Assembly: GCA_005223185.1 (NCBI GenBank)
Contig: NJBN01000001.1
Coordinates: forward strand, 62,001-126,000
From: a candidate division LCP-89 bacterium B3_LCP
GTDB taxonomy: Bacteria > Electryoneota > B3-LCP
Length of the DNA stretch: 64,000 bases
Reading direction: 5' to 3'
The translations under genes and the position numbers were made by a program. Position 1 is the stretch's first letter; each line of letters begins with the position of its first letter. The notes under the pieces were generated by a model that was given only the letters and a program-made list of their open reading frames with translations, was not told the DNA's origin and ran no database searches. Positions 42,970 to 51,903 of this stretch are shown here, one piece after another.

Positions 42970-43971
42970 TTATTGGTGTAATTGGATTAATTTCATATTA
43001 AAATTGGATTGTTTGATTGCCTGCCGGGCTCTCATTTTCACGTATGCATTGGAATCTGCTTCTGCTGCCTGCAGGTAAATCGGCGTGGATTTAAAGCCAT
43101 TATCTCCTGCTAATAACATGTCAATAGCGCGAATGCGTATGGCGGGGTTGGAATCTTTAAGCAGCGCCTTAACGAAAGCCTGTTCGGTTATCTCATCCCG
43201 GGAGATTTCACTTAAGGCTTCCAAGGCTTTCAGGCGCACTCCATCATTACTGTCGTTAATCAGGGCGTACGTCAGAACTTCGCGAGCAACAGCGCTGACT
43301 TCGGAATTGCGAGCCAGTTCCTGTACTGAATTCAGGCGGGCACCTAAGTTGCTTTCGTTTTTGACTGCCCAGGTCAGAAGGACGTTGATCAAGTCATCAG
43401 AAGAGCTACCTTCGATCTGGTAGTCCTGAGTAGCGCGGAAATTGACCTGCAGGAGTCCGCTTTCGGGTGCTAGTGAAGCGACTCGCACATCCTGTATCTG
43501 GCTGCCTCCGTTTACAATATTTTCGGTAATGAAGTGCCTTTCTAAAGCAGCAGAATTCACCGGTGCAACCAAAGGCATACCAGCAGAAGTATCGGGCGAG
43601 GAGACCAGAACATACCTGCCGATGATCAGACCTAACAGGAGACTTCCCAGCACCAGAGCAGGCTGTGTTAACGGTTGCGGGAAAGGCGTGAACCATTCCC
43701 TGATGCGATCCCTGATGTTCCAGGCAGAACGGCTGCCTTCGTCAGCTCTCAATCTCACCACCAAGTGTTCTCTTGCGGACTTAAGCATTTCCGGCTCAGG
43801 TTGGGCTGGAACGCGAGCTGTTAAGAGAGCCTGAAAGTGGTCAAGTTCTCGCTGGCGTGCCTGGCAGTTGGGGCAGCTTTCCAGGTGTTCCTGAAAGGCA
43901 TCTTCTCCGATTGAGATTGGTTCGCCGTAGACTTTCTGCCAGTAGTAGCCATCGAAGTCTTTGCAATTCAT
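42970..43971 (-). CDS. Anti-sigma factor with zinc-finger and HEAT repeats
   Basis: 333 residues. N-terminal zinc-binding anti-sigma domain: Cys3 and the HLESCPNCQARQRELDHF motif (His-x3-Cys-x2-Cys, about 30-37). One membrane helix (LVLGSLLLGLIIGRYVLVS, about 106-124). The extracytoplasmic part (about 200-325) comprises HEAT-like repeats (GARLNSVQELARNSEVSAVA, GVRLKALEALSEISRDEITE, AIRIRAIDMLLAGDNGF). The HEAT module presumably senses an envelope signal and releases the sigma factor. It overlaps the sigma gene by 4 nt (ATGA). Confidence 0.85.
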   Translation of the reverse strand: MNCKDFDGYYWQKVYGEPISIGEDAFQEHLESCPNCQARQRELDHFQALLTARVPAQPEPEMLKSAREHLVVRLRADEGSRSAWNIRDRIREWFTPFPQPLTQPALVLGSLLLGLIIGRYVLVSSPDTSAGMPLVAPVNSAALERHFITENIVNGGSQIQDVRVASLAPESGLLQVNFRATQDYQIEGSSSDDLINVLLTWAVKNESNLGARLNSVQELARNSEVSAVAREVLTYALINDSNDGVRLKALEALSEISRDEITEQAFVKALLKDSNPAIRIRAIDMLLAGDNGFKSTPIYLQAAEADSNAYVKMRARQAIKQSNFNMKLIQLHQ

Positions 43972-44564
43972 GATATTATATCTGTAGTTTGGCTTTCTGT
44001 ACGATAGTACGGTTCCAGAATTACTCTCAGCTTTGCTAACGCTCGGAACAGGTAGGCTTTAACGGCTCCTTCACTGATCTTCAGAACGCTTGCTATCTCC
44101 TTCAATTTCATGCCTTGATCGTGTTTCATGACGAAGACGGTACGCTGTCTTAAGGGCAGTTCGTCCAGTGCTCTATCGATCTGTTCCAGCACCTCCCGCC
44201 GCAATTGTAAGTTTTCAGGATTGTCTTCGGGGTTGGCTGGCGCTGATGCGAAGAAGTCGTCGCTGTTGTCCATGAGCTGTTCTCTCTTTTGTCTGCGGCT
44301 CAAGCTCCTCTTATGACTGATTGCCACGTTTACGGCAATACGGTGCAGCCAGGTGGAAAATTGCGATTCAAAGCGGAAGGAACCTAAAGAACGGTGCACC
44401 TTCAGGAAGATCTCCTGGTAAACTTCATCGGCGTCGAAGCCTCTGCCCAATACGGACCAGACCAGGGACATTATCCTGCTGTCGTGCATGGCAACCAGTT
44501 GGGAGAAGGCGTTATCGTCTCCGTTTCTGGCGTTTATAATTAGCTGGTGTTCTTCCTCATTCAT
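43968..44564 (-). CDS. ECF-type RNA polymerase sigma factor
   Basis: 198 residues. Region 2 at about 20-90 (DADEVYQEIFLKVHRSLGSF, FSTWLHRIAVNVAISHKR) and region 4 at about 130-185 (LPLRQRTVFVMKHDQGMKLK, EIASVLKISEGAVKAYLFRA). Regions 1.1 and 3 are absent, as expected. First gene of a four-gene operon with its anti-sigma factor and two exported beta-strand proteins; probably autoregulated. A -35/-10 pair for this family was not identified upstream. Confidence 0.93.
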   Translation of the reverse strand: MNEEEHQLIINARNGDDNAFSQLVAMHDSRIMSLVWSVLGRGFDADEVYQEIFLKVHRSLGSFRFESQFSTWLHRIAVNVAISHKRSLSRRQKREQLMDNSDDFFASAPANPEDNPENLQLRREVLEQIDRALDELPLRQRTVFVMKHDQGMKLKEIASVLKISEGAVKAYLFRALAKLRVILEPYYRTESQTTDIIS

Positions 44565-44668
44565 AATTCATAAAAATAAGAAACCCGGGCTGGTCCTTTC
44601 ACTACTTTGGACGATGAGATGAGAGAAAAGGTTGCTCTATAAAAATTTGCCTGAAAAGAAAAAAGTAC

Positions 44669-44697
44669 TTGACATGAATGATAATCCTTTGTATATT
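44669..44697 (+). promoter_or_regulatory. Sigma-70-like promoter for the first CARDB/T9SS gene
   Basis: A perfect TTGACA and TATATT separated by 17 nt, 45 nt before the start codon. Confidence 0.75.
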
Positions 44698-44741
44698 AAA
44701 ACACAAGCATATAAAATATTTATTTCGCAAGGAGATATTTC

Positions 44742-47117
44742 ATGCGTATATTGATTGGTGTCTCTTTGATTTTGTGCTTCATTGTTATACCCGCTTCAGG
44801 TCAGGAATCCTGGATTCTTCTGGAGGAGTACACTTCACCAGGGAATTACGCTATGGGCTTATATTATGCAGGAAAATATCTCTGGCATGTCGACTGGGAT
44901 ACGTCGTCGAATGATGCCACGATTTACAAATTGAATCCATATAATATGGCGGTGATAGACAGTATACCGTCACCGATTGAACATCCCTGGGGGATAACCG
45001 CTGATGCCAACAGTTTCTGGTTAACGACCCACGGCGACTGGGGGGGTTCACCGGTAAGCACATTAGCAAAAATACGTACCGATACATTCATGGTTAGTGC
45101 TATTTACTCCTTTCCAGACTTTTATTTTTACGGTATAACCTGTGACAGTACAACTAACCATCTCTGGATTGCCTGCCAGACCTCAAGCTGGGATCACTAT
45201 CTAATGGAGTTCAATCCTGATTCTGGTGAAGTGGTGGAATGGCATCCCTGGGAATCGGAATGGGACATAGGTATTCAGTATTGGGGTGGAGAGCTCTGGG
45301 TCAATACAACCGATTATTTTTACCCTGATTACACCTACGTCGCAGATATAGACAGTAGCCTAGCCATTACTAATACTCTGCGCGTTCCCTATGCAAATCC
45401 ATGCGGAATCGCTACCAATGGAGTGATCTGGTGGATCGCCTACTACCGTTTTGACAACTTTATAATCTGTAAGCTCATTCCTCCCGGCACGACCTATCAC
45501 GACATAGCGGCTCATTCGCCCGTAATTCCCCAGTCAGGCATACTTGAGATAGCCTCATTCGAGCCGCAATTCCGTTTCATCAACTACGGATCGGTGCCGG
45601 AAATCGATGTTCCCTTCGTGTGTGAGATCGAGAATGACTCAACAGGAGCTGTTATATATCATGGTGAAGATATCTACGGAGATGAAATCGCACCGGAGGA
45701 GATAGTCACGATCACATATCCTACAGTCAGTGGTTTATTGCTGGAACCGGAAACCGATTATACCTTCACATTTTACAGCGATCTTTTAACGGATCAGATC
45801 CGCGATAATGACACTATGCGCGTTCACGTGTGTACTGAAGGAGTTCATGATCTAGCTATATTGTCCGTTATTGATCCGGATACTACAGAGCCTCAGGCGA
45901 CCATTATACCTTCAATAAGTGTGCAGAACCAGGGTTCACATTTCGAGCCTGTCGCTCCTGTGCATTTACAGATTGAGCATCCAGATGGCAGCTTAAGTGA
46001 TTTTGATTCTCAGGTTCTGGATTTAGATCCGCTAGAGATTGATACAATTTACTTCAGCCCGTTTGATCCTACTGAGTCGGGAGAGTACGTTTTTGAATTC
46101 GATGGTATGCTTCCTGACGATTATAATCCAGAAAATGATTACATGATGATGATGTGTGCTATCGGCTTAGTACATGATGTGGCTCCCGCTGAAGTTGTAA
46201 GCCCGGAAGCATTCGAGCCCTTGCAACCAATTACACCTCGTGTGATCGTGGAAAATTTGGGGGATTATGATGAGCCTCTGTTTCCGGTCTCCTGCACGGT
46301 TGAAGATTCTGTTTCAACGGTTTATTCAGAGCAGGGCTACTGCCAGCCCCTGGAGCCCGGTGAACAATGGGAAGTAGTGTTTTATAATTTTTATCCTCAG
46401 TATCCAACCAATTATATCTTCAATTTCACCACACTGCTAACCGGTGATCAAGTGCCAGAGAATGATACACTATCTATTACTTCCGCAGTGGGATTAATCT
46501 ATGACGTTGCCCCTATTGACGTGATTGAACCAACGCAAATTATAGGTCCTGAACCGTTTACCCCATCGGTCATGGTAAAAAACGAAGGAAATGTATTTGC
46601 GGATGGTTTTTTTATCCACTGCCAGGTGGACAGTGAATCCGTCTCACTTTATAATATGCAAACCTGGCTTCCTGCGCTTAATCCCAACGAAACCGATACT
46701 GCATTTTTCGATATGATAACCTTGTCTAATTTGGGTGAGTACCGTTTTCTATTCATTTCAGATTGGCAACTGGATAATTATCCGGAAAATGACACGCTTG
46801 AGTTCTGGCCTGAGTATCTATCGGTAATCGATGGAAAAGACGCCTTGCATATATCAGATTTCCACGTCGAAGGCGCTTTTCCCAATCCTTTCAACTCACA
46901 GACTGTATTTGAAATAAGCTTACCAGAAGTCGCATCGATAGATGTTTCGCTATTTGACCTGAGCGGGTGTTGTGTTCATCAGATGAACTTTGATCCTTTA
47001 ACACCGGGTGTGCATCGCATCGAACTCAAAGTTTCTAACCTTCCCAGCGGAATGTACATAGCGCGAGTTTCTACAGAGAAGTGGGAGGAATCGATCAAGG
47101 TAGTCTTACTGAAATGA
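44742..47117 (+). CDS. Large secreted T9SS cargo protein, copy A
   Basis: 791 residues. Signal peptide MRILIGVSLILCFIVIPASG. Residues about 20-270 form a propeller-like domain with Trp-rich repeats (LWHVDWD, FWLTTHGDW, LWIACQTSSWD, LWVNTTDYFY). Three or four Ig-like CARDB-type modules follow (about 375-700, each starting with a segment like VHDVAPAEVVSP), then the sorting tail AFPNPFNSQTVFEISLPEVA ending in ESIKVVLLK. AAGGAGA precedes the ATG. From 46018 onward the DNA is nearly identical to copy B. Binding partner unknown. Confidence 0.85.
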   Translation: MRILIGVSLILCFIVIPASGQESWILLEEYTSPGNYAMGLYYAGKYLWHVDWDTSSNDATIYKLNPYNMAVIDSIPSPIEHPWGITADANSFWLTTHGDWGGSPVSTLAKIRTDTFMVSAIYSFPDFYFYGITCDSTTNHLWIACQTSSWDHYLMEFNPDSGEVVEWHPWESEWDIGIQYWGGELWVNTTDYFYPDYTYVADIDSSLAITNTLRVPYANPCGIATNGVIWWIAYYRFDNFIICKLIPPGTTYHDIAAHSPVIPQSGILEIASFEPQFRFINYGSVPEIDVPFVCEIENDSTGAVIYHGEDIYGDEIAPEEIVTITYPTVSGLLLEPETDYTFTFYSDLLTDQIRDNDTMRVHVCTEGVHDLAILSVIDPDTTEPQATIIPSISVQNQGSHFEPVAPVHLQIEHPDGSLSDFDSQVLDLDPLEIDTIYFSPFDPTESGEYVFEFDGMLPDDYNPENDYMMMMCAIGLVHDVAPAEVVSPEAFEPLQPITPRVIVENLGDYDEPLFPVSCTVEDSVSTVYSEQGYCQPLEPGEQWEVVFYNFYPQYPTNYIFNFTTLLTGDQVPENDTLSITSAVGLIYDVAPIDVIEPTQIIGPEPFTPSVMVKNEGNVFADGFFIHCQVDSESVSLYNMQTWLPALNPNETDTAFFDMITLSNLGEYRFLFISDWQLDNYPENDTLEFWPEYLSVIDGKDALHISDFHVEGAFPNPFNSQTVFEISLPEVASIDVSLFDLSGCCVHQMNFDPLTPGVHRIELKVSNLPSGMYIARVSTEKWEESIKVVLLK

Positions 47118-47131
47118 GGAATCAATTGCCT
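46018..47131 (+). repeat. 1.1-kb near-identical duplication, unit A
   Basis: Matches 48464-49577 at a constant offset of 2446 nt without gaps. I found only a handful of substitutions, all in the first ~150 nt, and identity in the rest. Covers the Ig-like modules, the T9SS tail and the first 18 nt of the following glycosyltransferase ORF. Confidence 0.85.
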
Positions 47132-47233
47132 GTTGATATATATATTCCATGCTATCAACCAGATGAATATCTGGACAGATGTATTCAATCTGTTTTGAAG
47201 TATACGAAGGGAGATATATCATGCGTAGTGTAA
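47114..47233 (+). pseudogene. 5' stub of a family 2 glycosyltransferase gene
   Basis: An ORF of 39 codons that starts on the stop of copy A (ATGA overlap), exactly as the full glycosyltransferase gene starts on the stop of copy B. It reads MRNQLPVDIYIPCYQPDEYL, then DRCIQSVLKYTKGD, a normal GT2 N-terminus, and runs into the ribosome binding site and start of the copy B gene, ending at a TAA inside it. The rest of the enzyme is missing. Confidence 0.65.
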
Positions 47234-49563
47234 TTGCTATCTCTTTGATTCTAAGTTTTTCTACTCCGATTGCACTAAGCCAGGAATCCTGGGTCATGCT
47301 CACGGAATACCCTTCACCTGGCGATGGTGCTAGAGGTCTTTACTATGCAGGGAAACTCCTCTGGAATGTCGATCATGAAGCTCAGACGGTATTTACCCTA
47401 AATCCTTATAACTTAGAAGTAATAGACATATATCCATCTCCCATAGATGATCCATGGGGCATCACTGTTGCCAATAACCGTTTTTGGATGACGAATTTTA
47501 GCAATAGTGTGAGTCAATTGGTTAAGTTGCGACCTGATACATTTGCAGTGGCGGCAACATTCGATTTCCCAGGATATTATTTTTACGGACTCACATGTGA
47601 CAGCACAAATCAGCATATGTGGATCTCAGCGATGGATCATTCTTATACAAAATATTTACTTGAATTTGATGCGATTACTGAGGAGGTAATCCAATGGCAT
47701 AGTTGGCCCTATATATGGAATCTTGGCATGCAGTATTGGGATCGTTGTCTGTGGGTGAATTCATCCGATTGGAATTATCCTGATTATACATATATTTTTG
47801 CCCTCGACTCGATGAATGTTGAAGAAATGCTTACTTGTCCGCTGGCCGTTCCAGAAGGGATTGCCACTAATGGAGTGGTCTGGTGGATTTCCCATTTCAG
47901 AGATAATGCTCCCTATATTTGGAAACTTATCCCACCCGGAGCTGAAGTACATGATATCGCTGGATATCAACAGGTATTTCCCAATACGGGAATTCTTGAA
48001 CAGCTGGAATTTGAGCCTCAGAGTCGGTTTATTAATTACGGATCTGTTTCAGAAACTGACGTCCCGTTTGTCTGCAGGATATGGGAAGATACTACAGCGC
48101 CAGTCATTTACTATGATAGTTTGATCTACAATGGTACAATTGCACCGGAAGAAATAGTGGATATCACCTTTGATACAGCTTATTTTGAACCGAATAGAGA
48201 TTATACTTTAAAACTTTATAGCAGCCTTCCCTGGGATCAACACCGAAACAATGATACCTTAAGGGTTTATGTACACACTGTTGGCGGAATCCACGATTTA
48301 GCCATATTATCAATACTCGAACCAGAAGAATCAGAACCTCTTGAACTTATTATTCCCACTATAGAAGTACAAAATCAGGGTGATTACTTTGAGGCTACTG
48401 CACCCGTTCATCTAGAAATTGTACACCCTGACAGCACAATCAGTGAATATGATAGTCAAGTTTTGGATTTAGATCCGCTAGAGATTGATACAATTTACTT
48501 CAGCCCGTTTGATCCTACTGAGTCGGGAGAGTACGTTTTTGAATTCGATGGAATGCTTCCTGACGATTATAATCCAGGAAATGATTACATAGTGATGATG
48601 TGTGCAATCGGCTTAGTACATGATGTGGCTCCCGCTGAAGTTGTAAGCCCGGAAGCATTCGAGCCCTTGCAACCAATTACACCTCGTGTGATCGTGGAAA
48701 ATTTGGGGGATTATGATGAGCCTCTGTTTCCGGTCTCCTGCACGGTTGAAGATTCTGTTTCAACGGTTTATTCAGAGCAGGGCTACTGCCAGCCCCTGGA
48801 GCCCGGTGAACAATGGGAAGTAGTGTTTTATAATTTTTATCCTCAGTATCCAACCAATTATATCTTCAATTTCACCACACTGCTAACCGGTGATCAAGTG
48901 CCAGAGAATGATACACTATCTATTACTTCCGCAGTGGGATTAATCTATGACGTTGCCCCTATTGACGTGATTGAACCAACGCAAATTATAGGTCCTGAAC
49001 CGTTTACCCCATCGGTCATGGTAAAAAACGAAGGAAATGTATTTGCGGATGGTTTTTTTATCCACTGCCAGGTGGACAGTGAATCCGTCTCACTTTATAA
49101 TATGCAAACCTGGCTTCCTGCGCTTAATCCCAACGAAACCGATACTGCATTTTTCGATATGATAACCTTGTCTAATTTGGGTGAGTACCGTTTTCTATTC
49201 ATTTCAGATTGGCAACTGGATAATTATCCGGAAAATGACACGCTTGAGTTCTGGCCTGAGTATCTATCGGTAATCGATGGAAAAGACGCCTTGCATATAT
49301 CAGATTTCCACGTCGAAGGCGCTTTTCCCAATCCTTTCAACTCACAGACTGTATTTGAAATAAGCTTACCAGAAGTCGCATCGATAGATGTTTCGCTATT
49401 TGACCTGAGCGGGTGTTGTGTTCATCAGATGAACTTTGATCCTTTAACACCGGGTGTGCATCGCATCGAACTCAAAGTTTCTAACCTTCCCAGCGGAATG
49501 TACATAGCGCGAGTTTCTACAGAGAAGTGGGAGGAATCGATCAAGGTAGTCTTACTGAAATGA
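47221..49563 (+). CDS. Large secreted T9SS cargo protein, copy B
   Basis: 780 residues from ATG 47221, with AAGGGAGA upstream; the in-frame ATG at 47179 would add residues from the glycosyltransferase stub. Signal peptide MRSVIAISLILSFSTPIALS. Same order of parts as copy A: Trp-rich propeller-like domain (LWNVDHE, FWMTNFS, MWISAMDHS, LWVNSSDWNYP), CARDB-like Ig modules and the identical tail. The N-terminal 420 residues are clearly diverged from copy A, the C-terminal 365 are almost the same. A role in ligand binding at the cell surface would be set by the variable N-terminus. Confidence 0.85.
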   Translation: MRSVIAISLILSFSTPIALSQESWVMLTEYPSPGDGARGLYYAGKLLWNVDHEAQTVFTLNPYNLEVIDIYPSPIDDPWGITVANNRFWMTNFSNSVSQLVKLRPDTFAVAATFDFPGYYFYGLTCDSTNQHMWISAMDHSYTKYLLEFDAITEEVIQWHSWPYIWNLGMQYWDRCLWVNSSDWNYPDYTYIFALDSMNVEEMLTCPLAVPEGIATNGVVWWISHFRDNAPYIWKLIPPGAEVHDIAGYQQVFPNTGILEQLEFEPQSRFINYGSVSETDVPFVCRIWEDTTAPVIYYDSLIYNGTIAPEEIVDITFDTAYFEPNRDYTLKLYSSLPWDQHRNNDTLRVYVHTVGGIHDLAILSILEPEESEPLELIIPTIEVQNQGDYFEATAPVHLEIVHPDSTISEYDSQVLDLDPLEIDTIYFSPFDPTESGEYVFEFDGMLPDDYNPGNDYIVMMCAIGLVHDVAPAEVVSPEAFEPLQPITPRVIVENLGDYDEPLFPVSCTVEDSVSTVYSEQGYCQPLEPGEQWEVVFYNFYPQYPTNYIFNFTTLLTGDQVPENDTLSITSAVGLIYDVAPIDVIEPTQIIGPEPFTPSVMVKNEGNVFADGFFIHCQVDSESVSLYNMQTWLPALNPNETDTAFFDMITLSNLGEYRFLFISDWQLDNYPENDTLEFWPEYLSVIDGKDALHISDFHVEGAFPNPFNSQTVFEISLPEVASIDVSLFDLSGCCVHQMNFDPLTPGVHRIELKVSNLPSGMYIARVSTEKWEESIKVVLLK

Positions 49564-49577
49564 GGAATCAATTGCCT
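48464..49577 (+). repeat. 1.1-kb near-identical duplication, unit B
   Basis: Partner of 46018-47131. Divergence resumes abruptly at 49578, 18 nt into the glycosyltransferase gene. Confidence 0.85.
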
Positions 49578-50222
49578 TCTGTTGACATCTATATTCCCAG
49601 CAGAGAGAAGGATGACTTTTACCGCTCTGCAGAAAATTCCATCAGGGAGAATACTAGATCACAATTTAATCTAATTGAGAGTATCGGTCAACGATCGATA
49701 GCGGGAAACCGTAATGCTGGATTACGAATGTCAAGTTCTGAATTTGTGGCTTCACTAGATTCGGACTGTGAACTTGTCCAGGGTGATTGGCTGGAGAATA
49801 TGATGGAAATTCTCCTGTCTGAGGATGATATCGGGCTGGTTGGTTGTAAGATTGTTATGTTTGACGGCAAGATATTTTCTGCTGGTACCGCTCCGAACTG
49901 GAGATCATATTGTTACGGTGAAGTTGATGAAGGACAGCGCGAGATAGTCGAAGATGTCGTGGGGGTATCAGCAAACTGTCTGCTTTATCGGAGAGGATTA
50001 TTAGAGTACGATGAGAGATTTGTTGGAGGTAATGGGCTCGAAGATTCTGACTTCTGTATTCGTTTGCGGAAAAAAGGATATAGAGTCTTCTATGACGGAA
50101 GAGTGAAGGTGGTACATAAGAAATATCCCAAAGAGAAAAATCCTCTTTTCTGGAATCACCTTTATTTTCATTTAAAACATCCCACAACTATTTTAGCTCA
50201 ATACAGGAAGGTAAGAGCTTAA
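49560..50222 (+). CDS. Family 2 glycosyltransferase
   Basis: 220 residues from ATG 49560, overlapping the stop of copy B (ATGA). GT-A features: IYIPSREKDDF at the start, AGNRNAGLRMSSSEFVASLDSDCELV with the DxD-like DSD (metal and UDP-sugar binding), GLVGCKIVMFDG, and GNGLEDSDFCIRLRKKGYRVF, the acceptor-side ED motif. The N-terminus before the IAGNRNAGL segment is shorter than usual, without the normal TYN start, and the enzyme is small; this suggests a rearranged but still functional enzyme. Linked in translation to a T9SS cargo, it may glycosylate surface proteins. Confidence 0.82.
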   Translation: MRNQLPSVDIYIPSREKDDFYRSAENSIRENTRSQFNLIESIGQRSIAGNRNAGLRMSSSEFVASLDSDCELVQGDWLENMMEILLSEDDIGLVGCKIVMFDGKIFSAGTAPNWRSYCYGEVDEGQREIVEDVVGVSANCLLYRRGLLEYDERFVGGNGLEDSDFCIRLRKKGYRVFYDGRVKVVHKKYPKEKNPLFWNHLYFHLKHPTTILAQYRKVRA

Positions 50223-50241
50223 TAAAAGAGCGGAGGTTATC

Positions 50242-51831
50242 ATGAAAAGGGTATTTTTCTTGAGTATTATACTGCTGCTTTACGCATCGTCACCACAAGC
50301 AATAACCATTTACGTACCTGATGATTACGCTACCATAGGTGATGCCATTCTGGCGGCATCAGATGGTGATTCGATTCTCGTGGGACCTGGCGAATACGAT
50401 CAAGTTCCATTTACAATAACAGGTCCAGACAACATAACCCTACTGGGAAATGGTTATACTGGAACAGATAGAACAGTTGTTATCGGCTACGGTATTGTTC
50501 CAGGGGCAAAATTTGAATTACTTAGTGTAGAGAATTGGGAAATAGGTCACTTTGAGTTGATGTCAAGCAATAAAGGTGTAACTCCAAGCGAGTGTGTAGA
50601 CTGCTATTTTCACGATCTCTATATTCACGATTTTAGCTGGTCGTATGCAGATGGTTTCGGAGTGAGTGATAATTCGGGGATATTGATAGAGCGGTGTGTG
50701 ATCGATGGAGCTCCTTTCGGTGGAATATATCTCTGGGTTACGGGCAATACCGGAATTACAATCAGGAATAATACAATAGTGAACTGTGCAAATGGTACTT
50801 TAGTAGGAGCTCCGGTACCCGATTTAGTGCTGGAAAACAATATAATCGCTTTTAATGGCGATGGTGTCGAATTCTTAAATTATTCTTGGACTGGTGGTGA
50901 ATTCCTCGATTACAATGACATGTTTAATCCCGGCAACAACTGGTCTGGTTGCACACCGGGACCTAATAACATATCCGCGGATCCCATGTTTATCGGTGGA
51001 ACGGAAGCCGAACAGTATATGCTCCTGCCCAATTCCCCTTGCATAGACGCGGGCAACCCGGCGTCACCTCCGGACCCGGATGGAACGGTTGCGGATATCG
51101 GCTGTTTCTACTTCGACCAGAACTTCGTCATGGGTAACCTGACCGTGTATGCCGAACCGGTCGAACCTCCGGTAGTAATTCCTCCGGAGGGCGGGACATT
51201 CGATTACACGGCATCAATAACCTGTGATACTACGAATTACGCTTTCTTCGACGCCTGGGTGGAATTCACGCTGCCTAACAGTGTAGTAGTAGGCCCAAAA
51301 TTCATGCGTTCTGACAACCTGCTGGCGCCGGGAGATTCGGTCGGCAGGGATTTAAGTCTGCACGTATCAGCGTTCGCCATGTCGGGAACCTATGAGTTGA
51401 CACTACTCACAGGCATGTATCCTGATACCATTTATGTTTCTGATTCGTTCACCTTTGAGAAGTCAGGTGTCGATGCTCTGTCTGGCGGGAATGAACCTGC
51501 TTACGCCGTGCTGTCGGGGTGGGACGAATCTGAGTACATAGAACTCCCTGTCAACAGCGTTAGCGTTGCGCAGGATATCAGCTTGGGATCACATCCCAAT
51601 CCCTTTAATCCACATACGTCTTTAAGCTTCACACTACCTGCTTCCGGCCGCACGTCGCTGAAGATATTCGATCTTGCAGGCAGGACGGTTGCTACGCTGC
51701 TGGATCGAGAGATGCAAGCAGGGTCACACAGTATGCAGTTCGATGGAAATCAATTAGCTTCGGGAGTGTATCTGGCCGTGATAGAAGTGGGGAATATGCG
51801 GGCAGTGGAACGGTTACTCTTACTCAAATGA
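50242..51831 (+). CDS. Secreted parallel beta-helix protein with T9SS tail, copy A
   Basis: 529 residues. Signal peptide MKRVFFLSIILLLYASSPQA. Mature start ITIYVPDDYATIGDAILAAS is the known opening of pectate-lyase-like beta-helix proteins; residues about 40-280 hold short parallel strands (ITIRNNTIVNCANG, LVLENNIIAFNGDG). Ig-like domain about 305-430, sorting tail from SHPNPFNPHTSLSFTLPASG to AVERLLLLK. GGAGG 8 nt before ATG. From 51154 to 51722 its DNA nearly equals that of the next gene. Polysaccharide binding or cleavage is possible, but no catalytic set is recognised. Confidence 0.85.
   Translation: MKRVFFLSIILLLYASSPQAITIYVPDDYATIGDAILAASDGDSILVGPGEYDQVPFTITGPDNITLLGNGYTGTDRTVVIGYGIVPGAKFELLSVENWEIGHFELMSSNKGVTPSECVDCYFHDLYIHDFSWSYADGFGVSDNSGILIERCVIDGAPFGGIYLWVTGNTGITIRNNTIVNCANGTLVGAPVPDLVLENNIIAFNGDGVEFLNYSWTGGEFLDYNDMFNPGNNWSGCTPGPNNISADPMFIGGTEAEQYMLLPNSPCIDAGNPASPPDPDGTVADIGCFYFDQNFVMGNLTVYAEPVEPPVVIPPEGGTFDYTASITCDTTNYAFFDAWVEFTLPNSVVVGPKFMRSDNLLAPGDSVGRDLSLHVSAFAMSGTYELTLLTGMYPDTIYVSDSFTFEKSGVDALSGGNEPAYAVLSGWDESEYIELPVNSVSVAQDISLGSHPNPFNPHTSLSFTLPASGRTSLKIFDLAGRTVATLLDREMQAGSHSMQFDGNQLASGVYLAVIEVGNMRAVERLLLLK
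51154..51722 (+). repeat. 0.57-kb near-identical tail segment, unit A
   Basis: Matches 52837-53405 (offset 1683 nt) with only a few silent or single substitutions. Encodes the Ig-like domain and most of the sorting tail. Confidence 0.85.
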
Positions 51832-51903
51832 TAGAAGTAAGTACACTACAAACCATGAAGATCAAATAACCAAAAAAAATATCAATTCTAATTGGAGGCT
51901 AAA

